Shown in pieces: positions 17,074-26,526 of a stretch of 64,000 nucleotides of DNA. Location of the stretch: NCBI RefSeq assembly GCF_049389645.1, contig NZ_CP186540.1, forward strand, positions 2,108,001 through 2,172,000, written 5' to 3'. The position numbers were made by a program, and so were the translations under genes. Origin of the DNA: Alkalibacterium sp049389645 (GTDB taxonomy: Bacteria; Bacillota; Bacilli; Lactobacillales; Carnobacteriaceae_A). Under the pieces are notes generated by a model that worked only from the letters and a program-made list of their open reading frames with translations, had not been told where the DNA came from and did no database searches. How positions within the stretch are numbered: position 1 is the first letter of the stretch; the number at the start of each line of letters is the position of its first letter.

Positions 17074-18291
17074 TTGAAAAAACATATATTAGTTATTTCA
17101 CAATATTTTTATCCTGAACAGTTTCGAATAAATGATATTTGTACTGAATGGATCGATAGAGGATATGAAGTAACTGTAATTACGGGTATTCCCAATTACC
17201 CATTAGGTAAATATTACGATGGATATGGTCTTTTCAAGAAAAGAAAAGAATCTTTTAATGGTATGGACATCATAAGAATCCCACTCATCCCTAGAGGGAA
17301 TAATTCAATAATGTTGATACTTAACTACTTGTCATTTGTTGTTTCGGGATTTTTTTGGAAATTTTTCACTAATATAAAAGCTGATTATGTATTTATATTT
17401 GAAGTATCACCCATGACCCAAGCTCTTCCTGGAGTTTGGTATGCAAAGAAGCTGAAGATTCCTTGTTATTTATACGTACAAGATTTATGGCCTGAAAATG
17501 TTGAAATTATAACTGGAATGACTAACAAAAAAATAATTAGTGCTATAGGTAAGATGGTAGATTATATTTATAAAGGCTGTACTAGAATATTTACAACTTC
17601 TGAAAGTTTCGTTGAGTCTATACATAAACGTGGAATACCATTAGATAAAATTGAGTATTGGCCACAATTTGCTGAAGATTTTTACATGCCACTCGATGAG
17701 CAAAATGTTCCTGAAATTCCAAAAGATGATATTTTCAACATTATTTTTGCTGGAAATATTGGAATGGCTCAAGGTCTGGATATTCTTCCGAAAGCAGCGA
17801 ATATTATAAGAAATAAATCCACAAAAAAAGTGCGATTTAATATAGTAGGTGACGGTAGATTTAAAAGTGAGTTTATTAATATCGTAGATGAAATGAATTT
17901 AAATGACATGTTTAATTTCATACCAAAACAACCAGCTACCAGAATACCAGAATTAATGGCAGCTAATGATGCAGCTTATCTAGGCTTGACAGATAGCCCT
18001 CTTTTCGCAATGACTATTCCAGCTAAGCTCCAATCTTATATGGCGTGTGGGATTCCAAATATAGCATCCGCTGCAGGCGAGACGGCTAGAATTATTAATG
18101 AATCCAATTCAGGCTTGTGTAGCAGACCAGGAGATGTGGAAGAACTAGCAGAAAATATAATTAAACTTTCAAACAAATTAAAAGAAGAACGAGAATATCT
18201 AGGACAGAATGCTAGAAAATATTACGATATTCATTTTAATAAGTCTGATCTTTTAAAAAGAATGGACAATTATTTCAAAAAAACAGTATGA
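17074..18291 (+). CDS. capL: Glycosyltransferase family 4, CapL/WbuB-like (probable L-FucNAc transferase)
   Basis: GT-B fold enzyme expected to add the second sugar to the lipid-linked repeat unit. The N-terminus VISQYFYPEQFRINDI and the region FIFEVSPMTQALPG, YLYVQDLWPENVE are characteristic of the WbuB/CapL group, known as L-fucosamine (L-FucNAc) transferases. The donor-binding half has AGNIGMAQGLD and MACGIPNIASAAGE. Start is probably TTG 17074 (MKKHILVIS), 11 bases after GGGAGGGG; the GTG at 17062 lies inside that ribosome site. With that start it has 405 residues. Directly followed by the three genes for UDP-L-FucNAc. Confidence 0.78.
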   Translation: MKKHILVISQYFYPEQFRINDICTEWIDRGYEVTVITGIPNYPLGKYYDGYGLFKKRKESFNGMDIIRIPLIPRGNNSIMLILNYLSFVVSGFFWKFFTNIKADYVFIFEVSPMTQALPGVWYAKKLKIPCYLYVQDLWPENVEIITGMTNKKIISAIGKMVDYIYKGCTRIFTTSESFVESIHKRGIPLDKIEYWPQFAEDFYMPLDEQNVPEIPKDDIFNIIFAGNIGMAQGLDILPKAANIIRNKSTKKVRFNIVGDGRFKSEFINIVDEMNLNDMFNFIPKQPATRIPELMAANDAAYLGLTDSPLFAMTIPAKLQSYMACGIPNIASAAGETARIINESNSGLCSRPGDVEELAENIIKLSNKLKEEREYLGQNARKYYDIHFNKSDLLKRMDNYFKKTV

Positions 18292-18303
18292 GGTGGAGAA
18301 AAA

Positions 18304-19323
18304 ATGTTTAAAGATAAAATATTATTGATTACAGGTGGTACAGGGTCTTTTGGTAATGCCGTTATGAAAAGATTCTTGGATACTGATATTAAAGAAATTC
18401 GAATTTTTTCGAGAGATGAAAAAAAACAAGATGATATGCGGAAAATATATAAAAATGACAAGTTGAAATTCTACATAGGCGACGTTCGGGATAAAGATAG
18501 TGTGAAAAATGCTATGCACGGAGTAGATTATATTTTCCATGCTGCTGCTTTGAAACAAGTTCCTTCCTGTGAGTTTTTCCCTATGGAAGCGGTCAAAACT
18601 AACGTTATCGGGACCGATAATGTACTGACCGGCGCGGTCGAAATGAATATTAAAAAAGTGATCTGCTTGTCTACTGATAAAGCGGCATATCCAATCAACG
18701 CTATGGGCATTTCAAAAGCAATGATGGAAAAAGTTTTCGTATCCAAAGCTAAGACTGTGAATCCCGATAATACATTAATTTGTGGAACACGTTACGGTAA
18801 CGTAATGGCTTCAAGGGGCTCAGTTATTCCTTTATTTATAGAACAAATAAAAGACAATAGTCCGATTACTGTAACCGATCCTAATATGACTCGATTCTTA
18901 ATGAGTTTGGCAGAAGCGGTAGAGCTAGTTGTGTTTGCATTTGAGAATGCTGAAGCTGGAGATATCATGGTACAGAAATCACCTGCCTCAACAATCGGAG
19001 ACTTGGCACAAGCATTAAAGGAATTATTTAATGTAGAAAATGAAATCAAAATTATTGGTACGCGTCATGGAGAAAAATTATATGAAACACTCCTGACTAA
19101 AGAAGAACATGTTGTCGCAAAAGATATGGGTGGCTTTTATCGAGTACCAGCAGATAAACGCGATTTAAATTATGATAAATATTTTGTGGAAGGTGACGAA
19201 GAACTTTCTTCAGAAGACGAATATAATTCCCATAATACAGAACGACTTAATATTGAGCAGATAAAAGAAAGATTATTACAACTCGATTATGTTAAGGAAC
19301 AGCTGGAAAGTTGGGTCAAATAA
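18304..19323 (+). CDS. capE: UDP-GlcNAc 4,6-dehydratase/5-epimerase (CapE/FnlA)
   Basis: First enzyme of UDP-L-FucNAc synthesis: inverting dehydration of UDP-GlcNAc in the cytoplasm. Motifs: ITGGTGSFGNAV at the N-terminus (NADP binding), FHAAALKQVPSCEFFP near 80-95, and STDKAAYPINAMGISK, where M-x-x-x-K replaces Y-x-x-x-K as known for CapE/FlaA1. The block TRYGNVMASRGSVIPLF and RHGEKLYETLL near 255 are also family signatures. 339 residues, typical length. ATG 18304 follows GAGGTGGAG. Its stop overlaps the start of capF (TAATG), which suggests translational coupling. Confidence 0.93.
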   Translation: MFKDKILLITGGTGSFGNAVMKRFLDTDIKEIRIFSRDEKKQDDMRKIYKNDKLKFYIGDVRDKDSVKNAMHGVDYIFHAAALKQVPSCEFFPMEAVKTNVIGTDNVLTGAVEMNIKKVICLSTDKAAYPINAMGISKAMMEKVFVSKAKTVNPDNTLICGTRYGNVMASRGSVIPLFIEQIKDNSPITVTDPNMTRFLMSLAEAVELVVFAFENAEAGDIMVQKSPASTIGDLAQALKELFNVENEIKIIGTRHGEKLYETLLTKEEHVVAKDMGGFYRVPADKRDLNYDKYFVEGDEELSSEDEYNSHNTERLNIEQIKERLLQLDYVKEQLESWVK

Positions 19324-20432
19324 TGAAAATATTGGTTACTGGGGCAAAAGGCTTTATTGGGAAGAACTTAATAGCAGAACTGAGAAATAGAGAATACAAT
19401 GAGATTTTTGAATATGATCGAGATACAGACTCTTCATTACTCGATGGATACTGTAAACAGGCAGAATTTGTATTTCATCTTGCAGGGGTAAATCGACCAA
19501 AAGACCAGTCAGAGTTTATGGAAGGAAATTTTGGTTTCACTTCTGAGTTGCTAGACACGTTAAAAAAGTATAGTAACACTTGTCCGGTGATGATTTCGTC
19601 TTCTATTCAAGCAGATTTAAACAACCCTTATGGAAAAAGTAAGAAATCAGGAGAAAATCTTTTATTTGCTTATGGTAAAGAAACAGGTGCAAAGATTCTA
19701 GTCTATAGATTTCCCAATGTATTTGGGAAATGGTGTAAACCGAATTACAATAGTGCTGTTGCAACTTTCTGTCATAACATAGCACATGATCTTCCGATAC
19801 AAGTAAATGATCCAAGTGTAATGATGAATCTTGTTTACATTGATGACGTAGTTAATGAACTTATTATGGCTGTAGATGAGCAAGAAAATAGAGTTGGTTC
19901 ATTTTGTGAAGTCCCTGTAGAACATGTTATGACGCTGGGTGAAATAGCAGAATTGATTTACGCGTTTAAAAAAACTAGAGAAGATAGATCTGTTCCAAAT
20001 ATGTCAGATACATTTACAAAGAAACTCTATAGTACCTATTTGAGCTACTTACCAGAAAATCAATTTAGCTATGATCTAAAGATGAATATTGATCAAAGGG
20101 GATCTTTCACAGAGTTTTTAAAAACTCCTGATCGTGGTCAAGTCTCGGTTAACATTTCAAAACCAGGTATTACAAAAGGAAACCACTGGCATCACACAAA
20201 AAACGAGAAGTTTTTAGTTGTCAGTGGCAAAGGCGTCATCCGTTTTAGAAAAGTAAATACTGATAAAATATTAGAGTATTTCGTAACTGGTGTTAAAATG
20301 GAAGTTGTTGATATTCCTGTGGGATATGCACATAATATTGAAAATCTTGGTGAGACTGATATGGTTACCGTTATGTGGGTTAACGAACCGTTTGACCCTG
20401 AAAAACCTGATACATATTTTTTGGAGGTATAA
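19323..20432 (+). CDS. capF: Bifunctional SDR-cupin UDP-L-FucNAc pathway reductase (CapF/FnlB)
   Basis: Second enzyme of UDP-L-FucNAc synthesis. The N-terminal short-chain dehydrogenase domain (VTGAKGFIGKN, FHLAGVNRP, catalytic YGKSK near residues 103-107) reduces the 4-keto sugar. The C-terminal cupin domain (about 245-369, with GITKGNHWHHTKNEKFLVV carrying metal-binding His residues) performs C3 epimerisation in the S. aureus enzyme. The start ATG 19323 shares a base with the capE stop; the frame extends to TTG 19311 but no ribosome site supports that. The result is 369 residues, the size expected for CapF. Followed after three bases by capG. Confidence 0.93.
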   Translation: MKILVTGAKGFIGKNLIAELRNREYNEIFEYDRDTDSSLLDGYCKQAEFVFHLAGVNRPKDQSEFMEGNFGFTSELLDTLKKYSNTCPVMISSSIQADLNNPYGKSKKSGENLLFAYGKETGAKILVYRFPNVFGKWCKPNYNSAVATFCHNIAHDLPIQVNDPSVMMNLVYIDDVVNELIMAVDEQENRVGSFCEVPVEHVMTLGEIAELIYAFKKTREDRSVPNMSDTFTKKLYSTYLSYLPENQFSYDLKMNIDQRGSFTEFLKTPDRGQVSVNISKPGITKGNHWHHTKNEKFLVVSGKGVIRFRKVNTDKILEYFVTGVKMEVVDIPVGYAHNIENLGETDMVTVMWVNEPFDPEKPDTYFLEV

Positions 20433-20435
20433 TTA

Positions 20436-21560
20436 ATGAAAAAATTAAAAGTAATGACAGTTGTAGGAACAAGACCGGAAATAATAAGACTTTCAGCGGT
20501 CATTAATAAATTAGAAGAATCAGAAGCGATTGATCATGTTTTAGTACATACCGGACAGAACTATGATTATGAATTAAATGAAGTTTTCTTCAAAGACTTC
20601 AATCTTAGAAAACCGGATTATTTCCTTAATGCAGCAACAGGTTCGGCTGTAGAAACTATTGGGAATATTCTTGTTAAAATAGATCCTATTCTTGAAGAAG
20701 TGAAACCTGAGGCATTTCTAGTACTTGGAGATACAAATAGTTGTTTATGTGCCATAGCTGCAAAAAGAAGACAAATTCCAATCTTCCATATGGAAGCAGG
20801 AAATCGATGCTTTGATCAGAGAGTACCGGAAGAAACGAACAGAAAGATTGTTGATCATACAGCAGATATCAATTTAACATATAGCGATATTGCTAGAGAG
20901 TATCTTTTAAGAGAAGGATTACCAGCAGATAGAATAATTAAGACTGGTAGCCCAATGTTTGAAGTGCTGAATTCGAGAAAAGCTGACATTGATAATTCAG
21001 ATGTATTGGTCAGGTTGGGTCTAGAAAAACATAAGTACTTTATTGTATCTGCCCATAGAGAAGAAAATATTAGCTCTGAGCAGAACTTTATGGATTTAGT
21101 GGATAGCTTAAACATAATTGCTGAAAGATATCAGTTGCCAATTATAATAAGTACACATCCAAGAACAAGAAATATGATTGAAGCTAAAGGAATTAATTTT
21201 AATCCACTAGTAAAAACAATGAGGCCTTTGGGTTTTAATGACTATGTGAAACTTCAAAAAGACTCTAAAGCTGTTCTGAGTGATAGTGGCACTATTAGCG
21301 AAGAATCATCAATCCTTGGATTTAGAGCGCTCAACATAAGACAAGCACACGAAAGACCTGAAGCAATGGAAGAAGCATCTGTTATGATGGTGGGATTAAA
21401 AAAAGAGAGGATTTTGCAAGGTTTAAAAGTAATAGAAAATCAAGAGAAAAAAGTTTTAAGACTAGTTAATGATTATAGTATGCCGAATGTATCGGATAAA
21501 GTATTAAGAATTATTTTATCTTATACTGATTATGTAAATAGGGTTGTGTGGAATGAGTAG
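20436..21560 (+). CDS. capG: UDP-N-acetylglucosamine 2-epimerase family, UDP-L-FucNAc-forming (CapG/FnlC)
   Basis: Third enzyme of the pathway, inverting C2 to give UDP-L-FucNAc. The WecB-type fold shows VVGTRPEIIRL (9-19), HTGQNYDYELN (about 40-50), VLGDTNSCLCAIAAKRR (about 95), HMEAGNRCFDQRVPEETNRKIVDH (about 117-140) and SDSGTISEES near 287. WecB itself has LRT or MRT where this protein has NRC, which fits the CapG subgroup rather than a ManNAc-forming epimerase. 374 residues. ATG 20436 follows GGAGG at 20423-20427. Its 3' end overlaps the next glycosyltransferase by eight bases. Confidence 0.9.
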   Translation: MKKLKVMTVVGTRPEIIRLSAVINKLEESEAIDHVLVHTGQNYDYELNEVFFKDFNLRKPDYFLNAATGSAVETIGNILVKIDPILEEVKPEAFLVLGDTNSCLCAIAAKRRQIPIFHMEAGNRCFDQRVPEETNRKIVDHTADINLTYSDIAREYLLREGLPADRIIKTGSPMFEVLNSRKADIDNSDVLVRLGLEKHKYFIVSAHREENISSEQNFMDLVDSLNIIAERYQLPIIISTHPRTRNMIEAKGINFNPLVKTMRPLGFNDYVKLQKDSKAVLSDSGTISEESSILGFRALNIRQAHERPEAMEEASVMMVGLKKERILQGLKVIENQEKKVLRLVNDYSMPNVSDKVLRIILSYTDYVNRVVWNE

Positions 21561-22785
21561 GAAAACGAGGGGGAATTTTTTGTTTTTGGGATTTGCCATA
21601 CCTGATGAAGAAATGGATAAAGTATTTAGTATGGATAATTTTCCACAAGTTCAAACACATAAATTCAACTGGAATATTATTAAGGGATTAGAACATTTGG
21701 ATGTATTTAATTTTACTTATATTTCAGTAAGGCCGATAGCAGATTATCCCATTTTTCCTCAAAAAAAAATAAAAAAAAATAAATGGTTTGTTTTACTTGG
21801 AGATAAAAGAATTATAATACAAGAGATTCCATTTATTAACAGTGGCATATTTAAAATTATCACAAGATTTTTATCTGCATTGTATTACAGCCTCAAAAAT
21901 TATCATTTAGTGTTTAATAAAGCAGGAGTCATTGTATATTCAGTACATGTTCCATATATGATTGTAGGATTAATAATCTCCAAAATTTATAATATAGATT
22001 ATATTGCTATATGGACAGATCCTCCAGCTGTTAACATAAATAAATCTTCTAATCTGAAATCTAAATTGAGAAAAATTGAGTTAATGATATCTAAATGTTT
22101 AATGAAGAAAGCCACAAAGGTAATTGCATTAACAAAATATCTTGCGGAAGATTTTGCTCCAGGTAAACCAAATTTAATAATGGAAGGAATTATAGATGTA
22201 AATTATAATAACTATCCTATTAATAAAAAAGAGGAAGAAATTTTAGAAACTTTTAGAATTGTATATACTGGTTCTTTAGAAAATAGATATGGAATTAAAA
22301 ATATTGTCAATGGATTTCTTGCCATGAAGAACAAACACGGAATATTAGAAATATATGGAAGAGGAAATTTTGAAAAAGAATTATCTGAGATATCTGAGCA
22401 AAATAACCGAGTGAAATATAAAGGCTTTGTTTCTAATAAGGAAATACTTGATATTCAAAGAAAAGCAGATTTTTTGATAAATGCTCGATCAAATGATGAA
22501 GAATTTGTAAAGTATTCTTTCCCTTCAAAAACTCTAGAATATATGTTATCGGGAACTCCTCTTTTAACGACCCTGCTCCCAGGAATACCTGAAGAGTACA
22601 AAGAATATGTGATTATACTTGATAATAATAGTCCTGAAGCAATAGCTGAAAAGTTAGAAGAAGTGATTAAATATAGCAGTTATAATCGTAATCAAATTGG
22701 ACTTAAGGCTCAAAAATTTGCAAGAACAAAAAATTATATTAATCAATCAGAAAAAATAATTAATTTTTTAAAGTTAAGTATGTAA
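21553..22785 (+). CDS. Glycosyltransferase family 4-like protein
   Basis: Probable GT-B enzyme for a later sugar of the repeat unit. The C-terminal half has VYTGSLENRYGIKNIV, EIYGRGNFEKEL, YKGFVSNKEI and FPSKTLEYMLSGTPLLTT, the usual donor-binding pattern; no membrane helix is convincing apart from a hydrophobic stretch near 130-150. Start is uncertain: ATG 21553 (overlapping capG by eight bases, weak ribosome site) or TTG 21580, which has GAGGGGG six bases before it and would begin at FLGFAIP. The gene is clearly more AT-rich than capE-G upstream, with long A runs, so it belongs to the exchangeable serotype-specific part. Confidence 0.75.
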   Translation: MSRKTRGNFLFLGFAIPDEEMDKVFSMDNFPQVQTHKFNWNIIKGLEHLDVFNFTYISVRPIADYPIFPQKKIKKNKWFVLLGDKRIIIQEIPFINSGIFKIITRFLSALYYSLKNYHLVFNKAGVIVYSVHVPYMIVGLIISKIYNIDYIAIWTDPPAVNINKSSNLKSKLRKIELMISKCLMKKATKVIALTKYLAEDFAPGKPNLIMEGIIDVNYNNYPINKKEEEILETFRIVYTGSLENRYGIKNIVNGFLAMKNKHGILEIYGRGNFEKELSEISEQNNRVKYKGFVSNKEILDIQRKADFLINARSNDEEFVKYSFPSKTLEYMLSGTPLLTTLLPGIPEEYKEYVIILDNNSPEAIAEKLEEVIKYSSYNRNQIGLKAQKFARTKNYINQSEKIINFLKLSM

Positions 22786-22842
22786 TAGTACTGAAAAACC
22801 TTAGTTTAATTGATCAATCTTAGTACGAAAGGAATTAACTAC

Positions 22843-23865
22843 ATGGTTCACATAGTATTTCTAAGTGCATTATTCTTTACGATACCCGAATTAAATAAAA
22901 AATATCCATTTAGATTTTTTGCTTTAGCAATACTCTATATGTTTATGGCATTAAGGTATGATTACGGTAATGATTACATGAGTTATTTTAATATACATTC
23001 TTCGTTAAGTTCAGGCTTAAATGCATACGGAGGAAATGATCAATTGTTCCGGTTATTAAACCTTGCAATACCAAATTTTTTTCTGCTAATTGCATTAGTG
23101 AGTCTATTTTATTTAATTGCAATTTGGCATTTAATAAAAAGTAATTTGAAAGTTAATCAATATTGGTTTGCATTTTTACTTTTACTAGTTAATCCATATC
23201 TTTTTTTAATCCATTTGTCTGCATTAAGACAGACTTTAGCCTTATGTTTTTTTATGTTTGCGATTAATTATGCAGTCAAACGCAGATTAATTCCGTATGT
23301 AATATTTGTATTACTAGCCACTGGAATGCATGCAAGCGCGCTTATTCTTTTACCGTTATACTTTCTGTTAACAGAAAAACCATTTGACAAAAAGTATGCA
23401 TTTGCAACTATGTTTGTCTTAATATTACTGCTATTCACGCCAATATTTGATATAATTGTACATCAATTATTGGAATACCTTCCAAACAACTATCAATTTT
23501 ACTACAATCAAAACTTGCAAAATAGTCTTAGAGCTACAATTATTTCGAGTTTTTATTTATTTTTGATTGTATTTAATCTAGGCAATCTTAGAGGAAAAGA
23601 AATAATTTACGGGAAACTTTCTTTAATAGCTGTGATTATAACCTTATTAGCTATTAAAATTTCAATGATAACTAGGGTGGGGATGTACTTCGATTTGTTT
23701 TTAATTATCACAATTCCTCAGATATTTAGTCGAATAGAGAATAAGGTGAATAAGCAAGTACTGTTCGCAATGTTAATTAGTATATATTTGTTGAGATATT
23801 ATGCGTTCTTTACAAACCCAATATGGGAAAGCTTTAGAGAATATCAAACAATATCAGGAAAGTAG
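22843..23865 (+). CDS. EpsG-family polysaccharide polymerase (Wzy-like)
   Basis: Hydrophobic protein of 340 residues with about nine or ten membrane segments. The N-terminal FALAILYMFMALRYDYGNDY resembles the EpsG family signature (RYxxGxDY), and LSALRQTLALCFFMFAINY and GMHASALILLP also fit EpsG/Wzy polymerases. It should join lipid-linked repeat units outside the membrane. The start is ATG 22843 after AAAGGA; the longer frame from TTG 22810 has no ribosome site. It is the only polymerase candidate in the operon. The next gene begins within 11 bp. Confidence 0.85.
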   Translation: MVHIVFLSALFFTIPELNKKYPFRFFALAILYMFMALRYDYGNDYMSYFNIHSSLSSGLNAYGGNDQLFRLLNLAIPNFFLLIALVSLFYLIAIWHLIKSNLKVNQYWFAFLLLLVNPYLFLIHLSALRQTLALCFFMFAINYAVKRRLIPYVIFVLLATGMHASALILLPLYFLLTEKPFDKKYAFATMFVLILLLFTPIFDIIVHQLLEYLPNNYQFYYNQNLQNSLRATIISSFYLFLIVFNLGNLRGKEIIYGKLSLIAVIITLLAIKISMITRVGMYFDLFLIITIPQIFSRIENKVNKQVLFAMLISIYLLRYYAFFTNPIWESFREYQTISGK

Positions 23866-23875
23866 GTGATTTATT

Positions 23876-25156
23876 ATAAAAATTCTATGGTTAATAAATA
23901 TACCATTACCAGAGGCAAGTCAGTTATTAGGTGAAAAACCGTCACCGTTTGGTGGTTGGCTTATAAATGCATCAAAAGATCTATCAAATCATGAAAAAAT
24001 CGATTTGTTTATTGCATTTCCAACTAATAAGGCTAATAAATTCAAAAAATTATCAGGCGAAAAGATAAATTACTTTCCTTTTAAACCTATAAATGAAAAT
24101 GATGAAAAATTAATAGAAAATAACGATTCATTTAAATTATTATTAAATAAAATTGAGCCGGATATTGTACACATTTATGGAACCGAGCTAGCACATACTC
24201 TATCTATGATTAATGCATGCAATAAATTAAACATAAAAACTGTAATATCCATTCAAGGACTTGTATCAATTATTGAAAAACATTTGTACTCAAATCTACC
24301 GATAAATGCTATTTACGGTAAAACAATTAGAAATTTCATAAGAAAAGATAGTGTAGTAGGATTAAAAAAGATTTTTAAAAATAGAGGTAAAAATGAAATT
24401 GAATCATTAAAAAAGACAAATCATATCATTGGTCGAACCACATGGGATAAAGCTTGTTCAGCTCAAATTAATCCGAAAGCCCAATATCATCTTTGTAACG
24501 AGACCCTTAGAAAAGAATTTTATCAACATCAATGGGATTTAAATAAATGTGAAAAGTATTCAATATTCTTAAGTCAAGCACAATATCCAATTAAGGGATT
24601 ACATTATATGCTAGAAGCAATGCCTGCAGTGTTAAAAAAGTATCCTGAGGCAAAACTTTATATAAGTGGAAAAGATATAACTAAATCAGATTCTTTTAAA
24701 GACAAAGTGTTGATTACTAATTATGGTATTTATATACAAAATATGATTAATAAATTAGAATTAGTAGGAAAAGTTATTTTCACTGGACAGCTTGATGAAA
24801 AAGGAATGTGCCGAAAGTATTTAAAAACTCATGCATTTGTGTGTCCGTCATCGATTGAAAATAGTCCTAATTCTTTAGGTGAAGCAATGATATTGGGAGT
24901 GCCAAGTGTAGCTTCATATGTAGGTGGAATACCAGATATGCTAATAGATAAAGAAGAAGGCTTTTTATATCAACACGATGCTCCTTATATGTTAGCATAT
25001 TATATCTGTGAGATATTTAAAAATGATCAGTTGGCAGTGAAGTTTTCTCGAAATTCGAGAGAGCGTGCACTGATAACACACGATAGAGCTGAAAATACGA
25101 GAAGATTGATTGAGATATACAATAATACCTTTAAAGAAGGAATAGAAAATGAATGA
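23876..25156 (+). CDS. Glycosyltransferase family 4-like protein with a non-AUG start
   Basis: GT-B type enzyme; the C-terminal half has LSQAQYPIKGLHYMLEA, YISGKDI, FTGQLDEKGM and CPSSIENSPNSLGEAMILGVPSVAS. The recognisable N-terminus KILWLINIPLPEASQLLGE is in frame from 23879, but between the upstream stop (TGA 23867) and this block there is no ATG, GTG or TTG. The codons are TTT ATT ATA AAA, and AGGTGAT (23864-23870) is placed correctly for ATA 23876 or ATT 23873. The first conventional start is TTG 24005, which would remove 43 residues including the conserved N-terminal beta strand. I read the start as ATA 23876 (426 residues). Overlaps the next gene by eight bases. Confidence 0.75.
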   Translation: MKILWLINIPLPEASQLLGEKPSPFGGWLINASKDLSNHEKIDLFIAFPTNKANKFKKLSGEKINYFPFKPINENDEKLIENNDSFKLLLNKIEPDIVHIYGTELAHTLSMINACNKLNIKTVISIQGLVSIIEKHLYSNLPINAIYGKTIRNFIRKDSVVGLKKIFKNRGKNEIESLKKTNHIIGRTTWDKACSAQINPKAQYHLCNETLRKEFYQHQWDLNKCEKYSIFLSQAQYPIKGLHYMLEAMPAVLKKYPEAKLYISGKDITKSDSFKDKVLITNYGIYIQNMINKLELVGKVIFTGQLDEKGMCRKYLKTHAFVCPSSIENSPNSLGEAMILGVPSVASYVGGIPDMLIDKEEGFLYQHDAPYMLAYYICEIFKNDQLAVKFSRNSRERALITHDRAENTRRLIEIYNNTFKEGIENE

Positions 25157-26501
25157 AATAAAACTATTCGGTCAAGTAAAAAAACAATTCTTTAAAAGTG
25201 AAGTCGTTACGAAGATAATAAAGAACGCAGGGTGGCTAGTAGGTGATAAAATATTCACTATGATAATTGGTGTGTTTGTTACAGCTACAATCGCTAGATA
25301 CTTTGGTCCTGAGATTTTTGGACAATACAACTATGCATTATCATTTGTGGCACTATTTACTGCATTTTCTACATTAGGTCTTGAAACACTAACTGTTAAA
25401 TCAATATTGGATAAAGATTATGATGAGGGAACAGTTTTATGTACTAGTTTAGTTTTGAGGGTGGTCGGCGGGATTTTTTTAACTGTAATGTCATCCTTTA
25501 TAATTAGAATTATAGAGCCAAATGATCGGGAATTGCATATTTTAGTTTTGATAATGTCATTCGCTATGGTTATTAAAGCATTAGAAGTTATTGAATACTG
25601 GATTCAGGCATATCAAAAAGCAAAAATATCATCGATTATTAGAATGGGAGCTTACGTAATCACTGCTGGACTAAAACTAGCCTTAGTATTTTTTAATGGA
25701 AATTTAATTCATTATGCTACTATATATATGTTTGATGCATTAATTATAGGAATAGGATTGATAATTGCATATTCAAGAAATATTGAAAATAAGTATAAGT
25801 GGAAATTTGACTTAGTATATGCGAGAAAAATTTTATCACAGAGTTGGTATTTAATTCTATCAGGTTTAATGGTTACGATATATATGAAGATAGATCAAGT
25901 AATGTTAGGAGCAATGATGCCAACAAAAGTGGAAGTAGGAGTTTACTCAGCTGCAGTGCAAGTAGCTAGCATGTGGTATTTTGTTCCTATGGCAATTATT
26001 GTATCCTTCAAACCGGTTATAATGAAGAAGAAAAAAACTGATGAAAAAAAATATATATACACTGTCCAAGTGTTATATACTATTGTTACTTGGCTTAGTA
26101 TAGCATTTGGGTTATTTATTCTCATTTTTTCTGGCTTTATTATTGATTTGCTTTATGGTTCAGATTTTTCAAAGGCAGCTAGTATTTTATCGATAAGTAT
26201 CTGGGCAGGGACATTTGCGATGATCGGAACAGCCTCGTCAACTTGGCTTGTATGTGAGGGTCTGCATAAATATAATACTATCTTCGTTTTTAGTGGAGCC
26301 ATATCGAATGTATTATTAAACATACTATTAATTCCATACTTAGGTGGATATGGAGCAGCGATTGCTACACTAGTAAGTCAATTTATAGCCAATGTAATTA
26401 CACCAACCTTTTTTAAAGAGGTAAGAGTAAATTCAATAATGATTTTTAGAGCTTTCTCGCTCTTCATTCTTAGAAAAGGTCAAAATAAATATAGCACTTA
26501 A
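25149..26501 (+). CDS. Capsule repeat-unit flippase (Wzx-like)
   Basis: Membrane protein of 450 residues with about 12-14 hydrophobic helices, of the MATE/MOP flippase type. The start region AGWLVGDKIFTMIIGVFVTATIARYFGPEIFGQYNYALSF has the usual form for Wzx (residue block about 27-66), then LGLETLTVK. It should transport the undecaprenyl-linked repeat unit outward for the EpsG-like polymerase. ATG 25149 overlaps the preceding gene, implying coupling. It is not closely similar to the flippase at 3309-4721. Confidence 0.9.
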   Translation: MNEIKLFGQVKKQFFKSEVVTKIIKNAGWLVGDKIFTMIIGVFVTATIARYFGPEIFGQYNYALSFVALFTAFSTLGLETLTVKSILDKDYDEGTVLCTSLVLRVVGGIFLTVMSSFIIRIIEPNDRELHILVLIMSFAMVIKALEVIEYWIQAYQKAKISSIIRMGAYVITAGLKLALVFFNGNLIHYATIYMFDALIIGIGLIIAYSRNIENKYKWKFDLVYARKILSQSWYLILSGLMVTIYMKIDQVMLGAMMPTKVEVGVYSAAVQVASMWYFVPMAIIVSFKPVIMKKKKTDEKKYIYTVQVLYTIVTWLSIAFGLFILIFSGFIIDLLYGSDFSKAASILSISIWAGTFAMIGTASSTWLVCEGLHKYNTIFVFSGAISNVLLNILLIPYLGGYGAAIATLVSQFIANVITPTFFKEVRVNSIMIFRAFSLFILRKGQNKYST

Positions 26502-26526
26502 AAATGTTCTTATAAGGAGGAAAATA

